This document shows, in pieces, positions 18,931-28,646 of a stretch of 64,000 nt of DNA; position 1 is the first letter of the stretch, and every line of letters starts with the position of its first letter. The notes under the pieces are model-generated. The model ran no database searches and had not been told where the DNA came from. It saw only the letters and a program-made list of their open reading frames with translations. This DNA comes from Bacteroidota bacterium (GTDB lineage: Bacteria; Bacteroidota; Bacteroidia; Bacteroidales; DTGW01): contig JAKPQD010000227.1 in NCBI GenBank assembly GCA_029572965.1, positions 20,389-84,388 of the forward strand, read 5' to 3'. The position numbers were made by a program, and so were the translations under genes.

Positions 18931-21297
18931 TTAAAACTTAACAGTCAGTCCTGCCATGAAATTTGTTCCGGCCTGAGGATAATAATTTACGCTGTAGCTG
19001 CCAACGCTGCCATTGGAGTTGTACATTTCGTCAAAAATATTGTTTACCCTGAAATTAAATTGCCAGTCTGTTCCCATGATAATGGTACTATAGTTTATCC
19101 CACCATCGGTAACGGTGTATGCATTGAGACTGCGTATTTTGTTCTCAGTATTGTCCAGATATTGCTTGCCTACATGCTTTGTATTGATGAACAGTTCCAA
19201 ACCTTTTACAGGAGTTAGGTATGTTATTTTTCCTGCAGCAATCACTGATGGAGAAAAAGATATAATTTTATCCTTATAATAAATTACTGAGTCATCAACA
19301 CTTTCATTGTAACCAGTTCGGTTTTTGCTAAGGGTAACATTGCCTTCCAGCTTTATAACGTCGAGTAGCTTTATTCCGCCTGTCATTTCAACCCCCATCC
19401 TGTAGCTTTTACCAACATTTTTGCGAATTGGAGTCCCAACATTGTTCAATTCGCCTGTCAGTACAAGCTGGTCGCGGTATTGCATATTGTAAAAGTTGAG
19501 CTCAAAGTTGAATTGATCATCGCTGTAACGTGTACCAAGCTCCATGTCGTATAATTTTTCAGGCTTTGGCTCTTCTCCAACTTCTGCATCAACAAAATCG
19601 CTGCGTGAGGGTTCTCTGTTTGCTACAGCAAAGGATGTATATACAACCCATGATTTTGTAGGTTGGTAAAGCAAACCTACCTTAGGGTTTATAAAGTTGT
19701 ATTGCTTTTTTATACTAATAGTATCATTGGCGTACTCCCTGTTTGTTCCCCAGGCTTTGTAATATATGTTTCTATACTGAATATCAGCAAAAGCAGATAT
19801 TTCATTGGTTATGCTATAGCTTGCTTTTAAGAATGTATTAAAGTCTGTCTTTCGGCCTTGGTTGTCGTAAAAGTGCATTCCTTGCATACCATCCAGAAAG
19901 TAACGTGCCCACATTACTTGTCCGTAATGCTTTGCAGGGTCGTATCTGTTGTAAGCCCCGCCCCAGATAAGGGTATATTTGTTGGCAGTATAGGTTAGCC
20001 CCCATATACCGCCATAAAAATGGTTGTCGAGCCACAAACGCTGGATTACATCTGAGTATGAAATGGTATCATTACCATTTATCCCATTGGGGAGTTTGAA
20101 ATAACTCTGTTCATACCAGCCAGGAGAAAGATCCTGGTAATAACCGCGTCCATAAGTGTAATGTAGTGCGGCATTGAATGTCAGATTGCTTGAAAAGCTA
20201 TGCATTACGTGCAGTTGAATATGGTCTTGACTGTAATGGTCCACCATATCATCATAATAATGGGGAACTGTGTCATTAGGCAGAAAATATTCGCCTACCG
20301 GGTTGTAAGTACGGCCTTTGCTTTTGATGCTGACAGAGTCAATGCCATACCAAGCCTGATAAGTTTCTTCCTGCCCCCCAAAGCCAACGAGCTTAACAAT
20401 AGTTTTGTCGCTGTAATAACCAGCCTGTGCAAAGTACGATTTAAGGTCAGACCTCGCTCTGTCAATGTAGCCGTCAGATTTGATGCCTGTTACTTTTCCT
20501 TCAAAGAAAAAATGGTGCTTATACAAACCTGTACCTACATGAAGCGAGTTTTTTCGGGTATTGAATGAGCCATAAGCGCCAGAATACTCAACAAATGGGG
20601 TTTGCGATATGTAATCTGTCTGAAGGTTAATACTGGCACCAAAAGCCCCGGAGCCGTTTGTTGAAGTTCCTACACCACGCTGTATTTGTATGCTTTGCGA
20701 TGAAGTTGCAATATCTGGTACGTCAACCCAATACACTCCCTGTGATTCAGGGTCGTTTAGTGGGACACCATTGATGGTTACGTTTATTTTGCGGCCTTCG
20801 ATGCCCCTTATTCGCATCGCAGTGTACCCAATGCCATTGCCTGCGTCAGATGTTGAAACCACTGAAGTTTGAGAAGACAATATCATTGGGGCATCCTGTC
20901 CCAAGGCAAGTTGTTTTATATCTTGCTTTTTGATAGTGGTAAATGTGGTCGGGGTAAAGTTTTGAGCCCTGATGGCCGATACTACCACTTCTTCAAAGTT
21001 GGTAACATTCTCTTTTAAGATAATATTGCGGGTTTGGTCAGAGGTAAAGTCAATATTCTCAAAATAAGTATTATAGCCCAGATATACAACCTTTACTTCC
21101 TTCTGGCCTTTTTCGATATTGTCTATTTTAAATGCGCCGTTTTCGTCGGCAACAAAGCCTTTGTTATCAACAACCACCGTGGCCCCGGCTAAAGGTTCGT
21201 TGTGTTCATTTTTTATAGTGCCTGTAAATGAAAATTGTGCCTCGAGGGCAGAAACCACCAACAATGGTAAAAGTAAAAACGTAAAAACTCGCTTCAT
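18931..21297 (-). CDS. TonB-dependent outer-membrane receptor under TPP riboswitch control, probable thiamine uptake
   Basis: This 788-residue receptor should import thiamine or a precursor across the outer membrane. It begins with a signal peptide (MKRVFTFLLLPLLVVSALEAQ). A carboxypeptidase-regulatory-like domain follows (about 22-105, GTIKNEHNEPLAGATVVVDNKG). The plug domain (about 110-230) contains MRIRGIEGRKINVTINGVPL and QIQRGVGTSTNGSGAFG, and a long beta-barrel ends in GLTVKF with the C-terminal Phe. The substrate assignment comes from the TPP riboswitch in its leader (21374-21456), not from the protein itself. No SusD-like partner is encoded, which also argues against a glycan importer. 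A strong terminator follows. Confidence 0.92.
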   Translation of the reverse strand: MKRVFTFLLLPLLVVSALEAQFSFTGTIKNEHNEPLAGATVVVDNKGFVADENGAFKIDNIEKGQKEVKVVYLGYNTYFENIDFTSDQTRNIILKENVTNFEEVVVSAIRAQNFTPTTFTTIKKQDIKQLALGQDAPMILSSQTSVVSTSDAGNGIGYTAMRIRGIEGRKINVTINGVPLNDPESQGVYWVDVPDIATSSQSIQIQRGVGTSTNGSGAFGASINLQTDYISQTPFVEYSGAYGSFNTRKNSLHVGTGLYKHHFFFEGKVTGIKSDGYIDRARSDLKSYFAQAGYYSDKTIVKLVGFGGQEETYQAWYGIDSVSIKSKGRTYNPVGEYFLPNDTVPHYYDDMVDHYSQDHIQLHVMHSFSSNLTFNAALHYTYGRGYYQDLSPGWYEQSYFKLPNGINGNDTISYSDVIQRLWLDNHFYGGIWGLTYTANKYTLIWGGAYNRYDPAKHYGQVMWARYFLDGMQGMHFYDNQGRKTDFNTFLKASYSITNEISAFADIQYRNIYYKAWGTNREYANDTISIKKQYNFINPKVGLLYQPTKSWVVYTSFAVANREPSRSDFVDAEVGEEPKPEKLYDMELGTRYSDDQFNFELNFYNMQYRDQLVLTGELNNVGTPIRKNVGKSYRMGVEMTGGIKLLDVIKLEGNVTLSKNRTGYNESVDDSVIYYKDKIISFSPSVIAAGKITYLTPVKGLELFINTKHVGKQYLDNTENKIRSLNAYTVTDGGINYSTIIMGTDWQFNFRVNNIFDEMYNSNGSVGSYSVNYYPQAGTNFMAGLTVKF

Positions 21298-21373
21298 AAT
21301 TTTTTGAAGTTTAATAATTTAACAAAAAATTACAGCAATGAAGTAATGGAAAATTAAGGTAAGCTTCACTGCC

Positions 21374-21456
21374 TCTTATTCCCTTCGCCGGCATTACCCG
21401 GATCAGGTTCTAAGGGTATAATCTCAGCCTGTTATTTAAGGCACCCCCTTAGAGAC
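21374..21456 (-). promoter_or_regulatory. TPP (thiamine pyrophosphate) riboswitch
   Basis: Read on the minus strand, the leader contains GGGGGTGCC, GGCTGAGAT, ACCCTTAGAACCTGATCC and GGGTAATGCCGGCGAAGGGA in the order of the conserved THI element. The GCUGAGA and CCUGAUC cores are intact. It lies 75 bases upstream of the TonB-dependent receptor start, so it should repress the receptor when thiamine pyrophosphate is plentiful. Boundaries are approximate. Confidence 0.92.
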
Positions 21457-21502
21457 GCTGCAAAGTAAATAAATTTATATTTATAACACCAAAAATTTAA
21501 CC

Positions 21503-21532
21503 TTGTTAATTTTGGCATTACATTTATATTTG
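21503..21532 (+). promoter_or_regulatory. Promoter of the lipid kinase-folK unit
   Basis: TTG at 21503-21505 is followed after 19 bases by TATATTTG at 21525-21532, a close match to the Bacteroidota consensus. The ATG of the kinase gene lies 19 bases beyond. Confidence 0.6.
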
Positions 21533-21550
21533 CCAAGCCAAATTAAGATT

Positions 21551-22450
21551 ATGGAACAGAAGCGTAAGATTGCATTTATTATCAACCCCGTGTCGGGAAC
21601 TACATCAAAGGCTGAAATGCCTTCGATGATTGAAAGCATCATTGATAAAAGCAAATATGATGTTTGTATCAAGTTTACCACTTGTGCCGGCAATGGTCAT
21701 GAGCTTGCAAAGGGCTTTGTTGCTGAAGGTTATGATATAGTAGTTTCAGTAGGCGGCGATGGCACTATGAACGAGATTGCTTCAGCACTTACAGAAACTA
21801 ATACTGCCCTTGGCCTTATCCCTTGCGGTTCTGGCAACGGACTTGCCCGTCACTTGGGGATTCCGCTTGATCATAAGCAGGCTATAGCCTTGTTTAACGA
21901 TTGTAAAATTATCAAGATGGACTATGGCAAGGCTAATGACGTAAAGTTTTTTTGTACTTGTGGCGCAGGGTTTGATGCTCATATAGGGCATACCTTTGCC
22001 AGTGCCGGGAAACGAGGTTTTTTGACCTATTTAAGAAGCATTTTTACTGAGTTTAGAAAATATAAACCTAAAAAGTATAAGTTTAAAACCGAAGAAGGCA
22101 AGTTTAAAAAGAAAGCTTTTTTGGTGACATTTGCCAATGCCTCTCAATATGGCAATAATGCTTATATTGCCCCTAATGCCGATATTCAGGACGGGCTTAT
22201 TGATGTCTGTATCCTCGAACCATTCCCAAAATTCAGGGCTTTGGGAATTGGGTTTAAATTAATGAGCAAGAAAATAGACAAGTGCAGGTATGTTCAAATC
22301 ATGCAGACCGATAAAGTTCGTATAAAAACAAAGAAGAATGTTGTTTTTCATTACGATGGCGAGCCTTGCATTATGGATAGAAAGGTAAAAATATCGGCAG
22401 TTCAGAAAGGGCTTAACATAGCAGTATTGAGTAATTCTCCTTTAAACTAA
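21551..22450 (+). CDS. Diacylglycerol/lipid kinase-family protein (YegS/BmrU-like)
   Basis: This 299-residue protein belongs to the DAGK-catalytic family, which phosphorylates diacylglycerol or related lipids with ATP. Hallmarks are FIINPVSGTTSK at the N-terminus, VSVGGDGTMNEIASAL as the nucleotide-binding loop, and LIPCGSGNGLARHLGIP. The ATG at 21551 was chosen; the frame stays open 16 codons further upstream, but that part contains the promoter box. The following folK starts only six bases after the stop, so the two are co-transcribed. The substrate cannot be told from sequence. Confidence 0.88.
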   Translation: MEQKRKIAFIINPVSGTTSKAEMPSMIESIIDKSKYDVCIKFTTCAGNGHELAKGFVAEGYDIVVSVGGDGTMNEIASALTETNTALGLIPCGSGNGLARHLGIPLDHKQAIALFNDCKIIKMDYGKANDVKFFCTCGAGFDAHIGHTFASAGKRGFLTYLRSIFTEFRKYKPKKYKFKTEEGKFKKKAFLVTFANASQYGNNAYIAPNADIQDGLIDVCILEPFPKFRALGIGFKLMSKKIDKCRYVQIMQTDKVRIKTKKNVVFHYDGEPCIMDRKVKISAVQKGLNIAVLSNSPLN

Positions 22451-22456
22451 AACCGT

Positions 22457-22957
22457 TTGGCTGAAGTTTATCTGTCTTTGGGAAGTAATATTGGCGATCG
22501 GCTCGAAAACATCAATTTGGCTATCGATTACATCAATGAAAATATTGGTGAAGTTATATGTTGTTCGTCTGTTTATGAAACTGAGGCTTGGGGTATAAAC
22601 AGCTCAGGGATGTATTTAAATCAGGTTATTTTGATTAAATCAAACATAAAGCCCATATCAATCCTTGAAAAGATTTGGGATATTGAATCAAAACTTGGAC
22701 GAGTAAGGGTTGTAGATAATAAGTATGCCGACAGGACAATAGATATAGATATTTTGTTTTATGACAATCACGTAATACACGGCGATTATGTTACTATCCC
22801 TCATCCTATGCTTCAACACCGCAGATTTGTTCTGGTTCCGCTGTGTGATATTGCGGCCGATTTTGTGCATCCTGAGTTAAATAAGAAGGTAGCCGATTTG
22901 TTGCAAGTTTGTAAGGATGATCTTAAGGTTCAAAAATTTGACCCCGGGTTTAATTAG
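22457..22957 (+). CDS. folK: 2-amino-4-hydroxy-6-hydroxymethyldihydropteridine pyrophosphokinase
   Basis: This 166-residue HPPK transfers pyrophosphate from ATP to 6-hydroxymethyl-dihydropterin in folate synthesis. It has VYLSLGSNIGDRLENI at the N-terminus and the signature RTIDIDILFYDN with the two metal-binding Asp residues, then IPHPMLQHRRFVLVPL. The start is a TTG at 22457, six bases after the lipid-kinase stop. It gives the standard HPPK N-terminus and suggests translational coupling. No other folate gene is adjacent; metH, which uses folate, is about 5 kb away and not in the operon. Confidence 0.93.
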   Translation: MAEVYLSLGSNIGDRLENINLAIDYINENIGEVICCSSVYETEAWGINSSGMYLNQVILIKSNIKPISILEKIWDIESKLGRVRVVDNKYADRTIDIDILFYDNHVIHGDYVTIPHPMLQHRRFVLVPLCDIAADFVHPELNKKVADLLQVCKDDLKVQKFDPGFN

Positions 22958-23038
22958 CTATTCATACTTCAAAGTCGGAAGCATATAAAAAAGTAAACTG
23001 TCCAACATTGCCTCATCTTTGTTCTTAATTTTTGGCTC

Positions 23039-23069
23039 TTGTCTCTTTCATTATAAAATATTACTTTTG
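23039..23069 (+). promoter_or_regulatory. Promoter of recG
   Basis: TTG at 23039-23041, a 20-base spacer and TACTTTTG at 23062-23069 match the Bacteroidota promoter pattern. The recG ATG follows 31 bases later. Confidence 0.6.
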
Positions 23070-23100
23070 AAACAGGCAAAACAATATAAACCGCCCCTCA

Positions 23101-25203
23101 ATGGGTAAACTTCAAACTGAGATAAAATACATCACCGGCATAGGCCCTAAGCGTGCCGAGATACTGAACAAAGACATTGAAGTATTTACCATTAAAGACT
23201 TGCTCTATTATTTTCCTTACAAGTATATCGACCGCACAAAGTTTTATTCTATTGCAGAAGTCAATGCAGACCTGCCTTATATTCAGATCAAAGGAAAGAT
23301 AACCAAATTTAACACAATAGGAGAAGGGGCTAAGAAACGATTGACAGCACTTTTTACTGATGGGACAGGCTTTATAGAGCTCGTATGGTTCAAAGGTATT
23401 AAATGGGTTATGCTTCAGTATAAGCCAGATATTGAATATATTGTTTATGGTAAGCCTACACAGTTTGGACATATCTTAAACATTGCCCATCCTGAGATAG
23501 ATGAGGTGTCAAAAGCAGAACAGGTTACTGCAACAGCGTTACAGCCTCAATACAATACCAGCGAGCGGATGAAATCTAATTTTCTTACCTCGCGTACAAT
23601 CCATAAGCTGATTGCTAGTTGTTTAAAATTCACTATCAACGAGATAGAGGAAACTTTTCCTGAATATCTGATGAAAACGTGTAAGCTAATCCCGCTCAAG
23701 GAGGCACTTACGCAAATACATTTTCCCACATCGACAGAGCTGCTTACTAAAGCTGAGTTCAGGTTAAAGTTCGAAGAGCTTTTTACCTTGCAGTTAAGTC
23801 TTCTCAGGCAAAAAAAGTACAGGCAGCAGGTTCATCAGGGCTACATTTTTTCCAATGTCGGGCATTATGTCAACACATTTTACAAGCATTGTCTGCCATT
23901 TGAGCTTACCAATGCCCAAAAACGTGTAATCAAAGAAATAAGACAAGATTTAGGTTCAGGAAAACAAATGAACCGCTTGTTACAAGGCGATGTTGGCAGT
24001 GGAAAAACACTTGTAGCGCTTATGATTTCACTTATTGCCCTGGATAATAACCTGCAGGTATGTATTATGGCCCCTACCGAGATACTTGCTGCTCAGCATT
24101 TCAAAAGCATCAGCCGCATGATAGATGGGCTGGATATAAACATCAGGCTGCTTACAGGCTCTACGCGCAAGAAAGAACGAACTATAATCCAGCAAGGGCT
24201 TACAGATGGTTCGTTGCAGATTTTGGTTGGCACACATGCCCTCATTGAAGATAATGTACAATTTAAAAAACTTGGTTTGGCCATCATTGATGAGCAACAC
24301 CGCTTTGGCGTTGCCCAAAGGGCAAAGCTGCGCAACAAGAGCGCTCAGCCTCCTCATGTATTGGTGATGACAGCTACACCTATACCACGTACCCTGACCA
24401 TGACAGCTTATGGCGACCTTGATGTATCAGTTATTGACGAATTGCCTCCCGGTCGTAAGCCTATTTATACAAAACACATTGGTATCAATCATCGGATGGA
24501 TATGTACAGGTTGGTTGCCCGCGAGATACAAAGCGGAAGGCAGGTATATATAGTTTATCCTTTAATCAAAGAATCTGAAAACCTTGATTACAAAGCATTA
24601 GAAAAAGGATATGAACAGATGGTGAAGATATTTCCTGCCCCACAATATTCTATCAGTGCTATTCATGGCAAAATGTCAAATGAAGACAAAGAAAGTATTA
24701 TGAAAGCCTTTAAAGAAGGTAAAATTAATATCCTTATGGCTACAACAGTAATTGAAGTAGGCGTAGATGTACCCAATGCATCGGTGATGATTATTGAAAG
24801 TGCCGAAAGGTTTGGTTTATCGCAGTTGCATCAGCTTAGAGGAAGAGTAGGGCGAGGAGCTGATAAAAGCTATTGTTTTTTGTGTACATCTTTCAAGCTT
24901 TCTACCGATGCCCGCAAACGTCTGGAGATAATGGAAAGCACAAACAACGGTTTTACCATTGCAGAAGCTGACTGGAAACTTAGAGGCCCAGGAAACATTG
25001 AAGGAACTGAACAGAGCGGCATGCCATTCAGCCTGCATATTGCCAACCTTGGCAAAGACCAGCAAATATTGCAGTATGCAAGAGATTTGGCACAAAAAAT
25101 TATCGATGATGACCCACATTTGCAGAAAAGCGAAAATGTAAAACTCAACATTTTAGTCAGCAAAACCAAAAAAGAACAATACAATTGGGAATTAGTTGGA
25201 TAA
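23101..25203 (+). CDS. recG: ATP-dependent DNA helicase RecG
   Basis: This 700-residue branch-migration helicase remodels stalled forks and Holliday junctions. It starts with the family's helix-hairpin segment (YITGIGPKRAEILN), then an OB-fold wedge domain. The superfamily-2 motor carries Walker A LLQGDVGSGKTLVAL, the DEQH box (IIDEQHRFGV), TATPIPRTLTM, and motif VI HQLRGRVGRGADKS. The C-terminal EADWKLRGPGNIEGTEQSG is the RecG wedge-motor contact region. The length is normal and no key motif is missing. gldF follows after 36 bases, probably in the same transcript. Confidence 0.96.
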   Translation: MGKLQTEIKYITGIGPKRAEILNKDIEVFTIKDLLYYFPYKYIDRTKFYSIAEVNADLPYIQIKGKITKFNTIGEGAKKRLTALFTDGTGFIELVWFKGIKWVMLQYKPDIEYIVYGKPTQFGHILNIAHPEIDEVSKAEQVTATALQPQYNTSERMKSNFLTSRTIHKLIASCLKFTINEIEETFPEYLMKTCKLIPLKEALTQIHFPTSTELLTKAEFRLKFEELFTLQLSLLRQKKYRQQVHQGYIFSNVGHYVNTFYKHCLPFELTNAQKRVIKEIRQDLGSGKQMNRLLQGDVGSGKTLVALMISLIALDNNLQVCIMAPTEILAAQHFKSISRMIDGLDINIRLLTGSTRKKERTIIQQGLTDGSLQILVGTHALIEDNVQFKKLGLAIIDEQHRFGVAQRAKLRNKSAQPPHVLVMTATPIPRTLTMTAYGDLDVSVIDELPPGRKPIYTKHIGINHRMDMYRLVAREIQSGRQVYIVYPLIKESENLDYKALEKGYEQMVKIFPAPQYSISAIHGKMSNEDKESIMKAFKEGKINILMATTVIEVGVDVPNASVMIIESAERFGLSQLHQLRGRVGRGADKSYCFLCTSFKLSTDARKRLEIMESTNNGFTIAEADWKLRGPGNIEGTEQSGMPFSLHIANLGKDQQILQYARDLAQKIIDDDPHLQKSENVKLNILVSKTKKEQYNWELVG

Positions 25204-25239
25204 GTCAACGAGAGTGCTTACTTTTACCGCAAAAACACT

Positions 25240-25971
25240 ATGATTTCGTTATTCAGAAAAGAAATATCGTTGTTCTTCAATACCCTTACCGGATACCTTG
25301 TCATTGGTGTTTACCTGGTGCTAAATACTTTATTTCTGTGGGTTATACCCGGGAGTTTTAATATTCCCGAGTCAAATCAAGCCTCTTTGCATGGTCTTTT
25401 TACTATTTCTCCGTGGCTATTTCTTTTCCTTGTGCCTGCAATTACCATGCGAATGATAGCAGACGAAAGAAAGTCCGGAACCATTGATTTGCTCTTTATC
25501 AAACCCATAAGCGACATACAAATCATAGCGGCCAAGTATCTTGCATCATTAGTGTTAGTTGCTGCAGCTATTATCCCTACATTCGTTACTTTCTTTACGG
25601 TTTATCACCTTGGTTACACGCCTGGCAATATGGATGTAGGCGCTACTATTGGTTCATACATGGGATTATTTTTCTTAGCAGCTATTTATGCGGCTATCGG
25701 AGTATTTGCATCATCAATTACAGAAAACTCAATAGTTTCATTTATTATAGCTGCATTATTGAGCCTTTTATTGTATATTGGTTTTGATACACTATCACAA
25801 TTACCTATATTTTCAGGAATAGAAGATGCTATAAAAAGTATAGGAATTAATGAACATTACAATTCTATTAGCCGTGGTGTAATTGATACACGTGATTTGA
25901 TATATTTTGCAGGGGTTTCTGCCATCTTCATTTTATTAGCTACTTATTCTATCGAGAAAAAGCATCAATAG
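25240..25971 (+). CDS. gldF: GldF-like ABC transporter permease
   Basis: This 243-residue ABC-2 type permease has six hydrophobic segments. The opening FRKEISLFFNTLTGYLVIGVYLVLNTLFLW, with FTISPWLFLFLVPAITMRMIADERKSGTIDLL, closely follows the GldF pattern. In gliding Bacteroidota GldF works with the ATPase GldA and the substrate-binding-like GldG. Normally gldG lies directly downstream, but here the next gene (26154) is an unrelated exported protein, so gldG is absent or elsewhere. Homologues occur in many non-gliding members of the phylum, so this does not prove motility. Confidence 0.85.
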   Translation: MISLFRKEISLFFNTLTGYLVIGVYLVLNTLFLWVIPGSFNIPESNQASLHGLFTISPWLFLFLVPAITMRMIADERKSGTIDLLFIKPISDIQIIAAKYLASLVLVAAAIIPTFVTFFTVYHLGYTPGNMDVGATIGSYMGLFFLAAIYAAIGVFASSITENSIVSFIIAALLSLLLYIGFDTLSQLPIFSGIEDAIKSIGINEHYNSISRGVIDTRDLIYFAGVSAIFILLATYSIEKKHQ

Positions 25972-26153
25972 CATTTTTGCTATATACCTTTTTTCAGGGA
26001 TTTTATGACAAAAAACAAATCAGATATTTGTATTTTAAGAAGTGGATATAAAAATAGTGTGTGTATATTTTTACCCGCCTGTTTTGCTATTATTTCGTGA
26101 AATATCTTTATTTTTAATTCTTCAAAAACAAAATTTAGAATTTCAATTTAGTT

Positions 26154-27842
26154 ATGAGGAAATTATTGTTAATCACCAGTATGCTATGTTATATGGCAGG
26201 AGCATGGAGCCAGGATGTAGCTTCAAAAAAAGTAGTTAACCGCGACAACAACCCATCAAAAAAGTATTTACGGCCTTCTATTACTGTCTTATTTGCAAAA
26301 CGCAACAATGACAGGTCAGCCAGAATGGAAAAAGTGTTTCAGGCTGCAAAAACACAAGATAAGTACAATAACCACAACGTTTCAACCTTTGCTATTGAAC
26401 CATCTAATGATTATTCAAAATATCTTTCAGAAAATGTATCAAGACAAATCGTGGCTAAATGGTTCAATCGTAATGAAAAAGGCCAGTTTGACATGAACCT
26501 TATTGCAGAACGAGGTTTTTACAATGCTAGTGATGCTGATGTGTTAAAGGCCAATGCTTCTGTACGAAAAGATGCCTTGTTGGCTGATGCAGGAGAGAAT
26601 CTTTTAGACAGAAGTTATATTCTTATTTACGACATAGACCCTATACTGACCATGGATGAATACTACAAAAGAATAGGGACACCCAATAATTTAATGGAAG
26701 GTTACGCTGTTCAATACAAGGTGTCGGTTTACAAACTCGACTGGACAGACTCTGTAGCAGCTGTGTTTTACAATATGTGGACAGATGCTTCAAGTCCTGA
26801 CCCAAACAAAGTTGCGGCTTTTGATAAGACCAACTTCCCGGTAAAGTATGTGGGTCAGGTTTCTACAGCTTTTGGCTGGGTTACTTCATCGCAATTCAAA
26901 GACCACAGTAAGAATATCTTTGGTTCTTATAGTGATGATGAGCTTTTTGCAAGGATTTACCCTTTGATTGAAAAAGAAACTTCCATCTCTCTTCCTAAGC
27001 TCAATGAAGACTTTAGGGTCAAAACCCCTGTTTATTCAACGCATCCTATAGCTGCAAAAATTGGGTTAAAAGAGGGGCTTTCTGTAGATAAGCGTTTCTT
27101 TGTTTACGAATACGAATTGACCAATAGTGGCGAGAAAAAGGCTGTACGAAAAGCGGTTATCCGTGCCACTTCACGTATTGCTGACAATAGAAAAGTTGCA
27201 ACCGGCCGTAGCGACAGCTCAGTGTTTTACCAGGTTGCCGGACGTAAAGTTTACGAAGGGATGCAATTGCAGGAAAACCCAGATTGGGGTATCGGATTAA
27301 CCGTAGGATATGGTTCAACAAGCGGAGCTATAGGTGAAGGATTGACAGGTATCCTCGAAATGAATGCATCGCTTTGGGCTGGAAATGTGTTTAAAGGTTT
27401 GCCTCCCGGAATTAAGATATATGCCCAAGGGTCTTTGGCTACCGATGAGTTTACAGTAGAAAATGGCATTCTCGATAAGAAATATAATATCACTTCCTAT
27501 GCGTTTGGTATTAGTAAAGACCTGAATTTTCTGCACCATTTTGTATTAGTGCCTTTTGTGGGTTATGGACAGGAACAATTAGTCAATACTGAAACTGACG
27601 ATGAAAAACGGAAGAATGGCAAATATGATGGCACATTTCTGCATTTTGGCGCAAGGTTTGCCATGAACCTGAATTACAACTTTCAGATAATAGCCTGTTA
27701 CAGTTTGAATTCTTATTTGTCTTTAGAACCCAATACAGATAATCCAAACAAAGAAAGTCAAATAGTGAAAGATTGGGCTGAAGAACTTAAAAAAGGCCGA
27801 GGCTTAGGACAATTAACTATTGGTTTGAGGTACCAGTTTTAA
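26154..27842 (+). CDS. Exported protein of unknown function, probable outer-membrane C-terminal barrel
   Basis: This 562-residue protein has a signal peptide (MRKLLLITSMLCYMAGAWSQ). I do not recognise the family. The N-terminal half (about 40-300) is mixed alpha/beta, with segments such as ITVLFAKRNNDRSARMEKVF. The C-terminal third (about 380-562) alternates hydrophobic and polar residues with glycines (GIGLTVGYGSTSGAIGEGL) and ends GLGQLTIGLRYQF. A terminal aromatic residue after alternating strands is typical of outer-membrane beta-barrels. It heads a run of four exported proteins that follow one another on the plus strand. It may be an outer-membrane protein with a periplasmic or surface domain. 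Confidence 0.6.
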   Translation: MRKLLLITSMLCYMAGAWSQDVASKKVVNRDNNPSKKYLRPSITVLFAKRNNDRSARMEKVFQAAKTQDKYNNHNVSTFAIEPSNDYSKYLSENVSRQIVAKWFNRNEKGQFDMNLIAERGFYNASDADVLKANASVRKDALLADAGENLLDRSYILIYDIDPILTMDEYYKRIGTPNNLMEGYAVQYKVSVYKLDWTDSVAAVFYNMWTDASSPDPNKVAAFDKTNFPVKYVGQVSTAFGWVTSSQFKDHSKNIFGSYSDDELFARIYPLIEKETSISLPKLNEDFRVKTPVYSTHPIAAKIGLKEGLSVDKRFFVYEYELTNSGEKKAVRKAVIRATSRIADNRKVATGRSDSSVFYQVAGRKVYEGMQLQENPDWGIGLTVGYGSTSGAIGEGLTGILEMNASLWAGNVFKGLPPGIKIYAQGSLATDEFTVENGILDKKYNITSYAFGISKDLNFLHHFVLVPFVGYGQEQLVNTETDDEKRKNGKYDGTFLHFGARFAMNLNYNFQIIACYSLNSYLSLEPNTDNPNKESQIVKDWAEELKKGRGLGQLTIGLRYQF

Positions 27843-27910
27843 CCTGCCAGTTTGAAAGTATTAGTTTATATTAAATATGAATTTACATTATAAACCTTAA
27901 TTATTTTATT

Positions 27911-28432
27911 ATGAAAAACAGAATTTTAACCGTTACATTAGGACTTGCCTTCTTGTTAACAGGTGTTGTTTCAACATTTGGACAAGCCAGAAAGAAAGCC
28001 ATGCGCGACATGGAAGATTACCGTTATGAGTTAGAGTGCGTAGGTGTTGGAGCCCAAGGCACATATCTTATCAAGGTATGGACCTACTCTAAAAAACCTA
28101 AAGTAGCTATTGCCCAGGCTAAGAAAAATGCTATTCACGGTGTTATTTTCAAAGGTTTCCCCGGCGGAGGACAAGGGTGTACTTCACAACAACCATTTGC
28201 AACTCCTGCCGATGAAGACAAAAACATCGACTTCTTTGAAAAATTCTTTGCTGATGGTGGCGACTATATGAGATATGTTGCCGAATCAAGCGATGGCTCT
28301 ATTGGCGCTGAAGACCGTCTTAAAGTAGGAAAAGAATACAAAATTGGCATTGTGGTTTCTGTACAAAAAGACCTTTTGCGTAAAGACCTTGAAAAAGCTG
28401 GTATTATACGTGCTTTAGACTCAGGTTTTTAA
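27911..28432 (+). CDS. Exported protein of unknown function
   Basis: This 173-residue protein carries a signal peptide (about 1-25, ending STFGQ). The mature part is a compact domain: YRYELECVGVGAQGTYLIKVWTYSKKP, AQAKKNAIHGVIFKGFPGG and EYKIGIVVSVQKDLLRKDLEKAGI. The middle AIHGVIFKG stretch recalls periplasmic proteins in which repeated processing of many genes' products through AKK..A.HG helices occurs, but I cannot assign a family. It lies 68 bases after the barrel protein and is separated from the next gene by a 214-base gap. It is probably part of the same secreted set. Confidence 0.6.
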   Translation: MKNRILTVTLGLAFLLTGVVSTFGQARKKAMRDMEDYRYELECVGVGAQGTYLIKVWTYSKKPKVAIAQAKKNAIHGVIFKGFPGGGQGCTSQQPFATPADEDKNIDFFEKFFADGGDYMRYVAESSDGSIGAEDRLKVGKEYKIGIVVSVQKDLLRKDLEKAGIIRALDSGF

Positions 28433-28646
28433 TTCACATTTTTAGTCGTAAGCCTTATGTATAACTGAAAGCTTCAGAACTAATTGCACTTTTAAAATTG
28501 TTTCTCAAGCTGATAAAATTAAAAAAAAGAAACATCCATGACCTCTGGCAACTGAGTTTGCGGGCTCATACGATGGTACAAAATATGTGGTGTTTTCCCG
28601 TCAAAGACGGGGCAAATAATCATTCTATTAAAATAAAAAAATAAAT

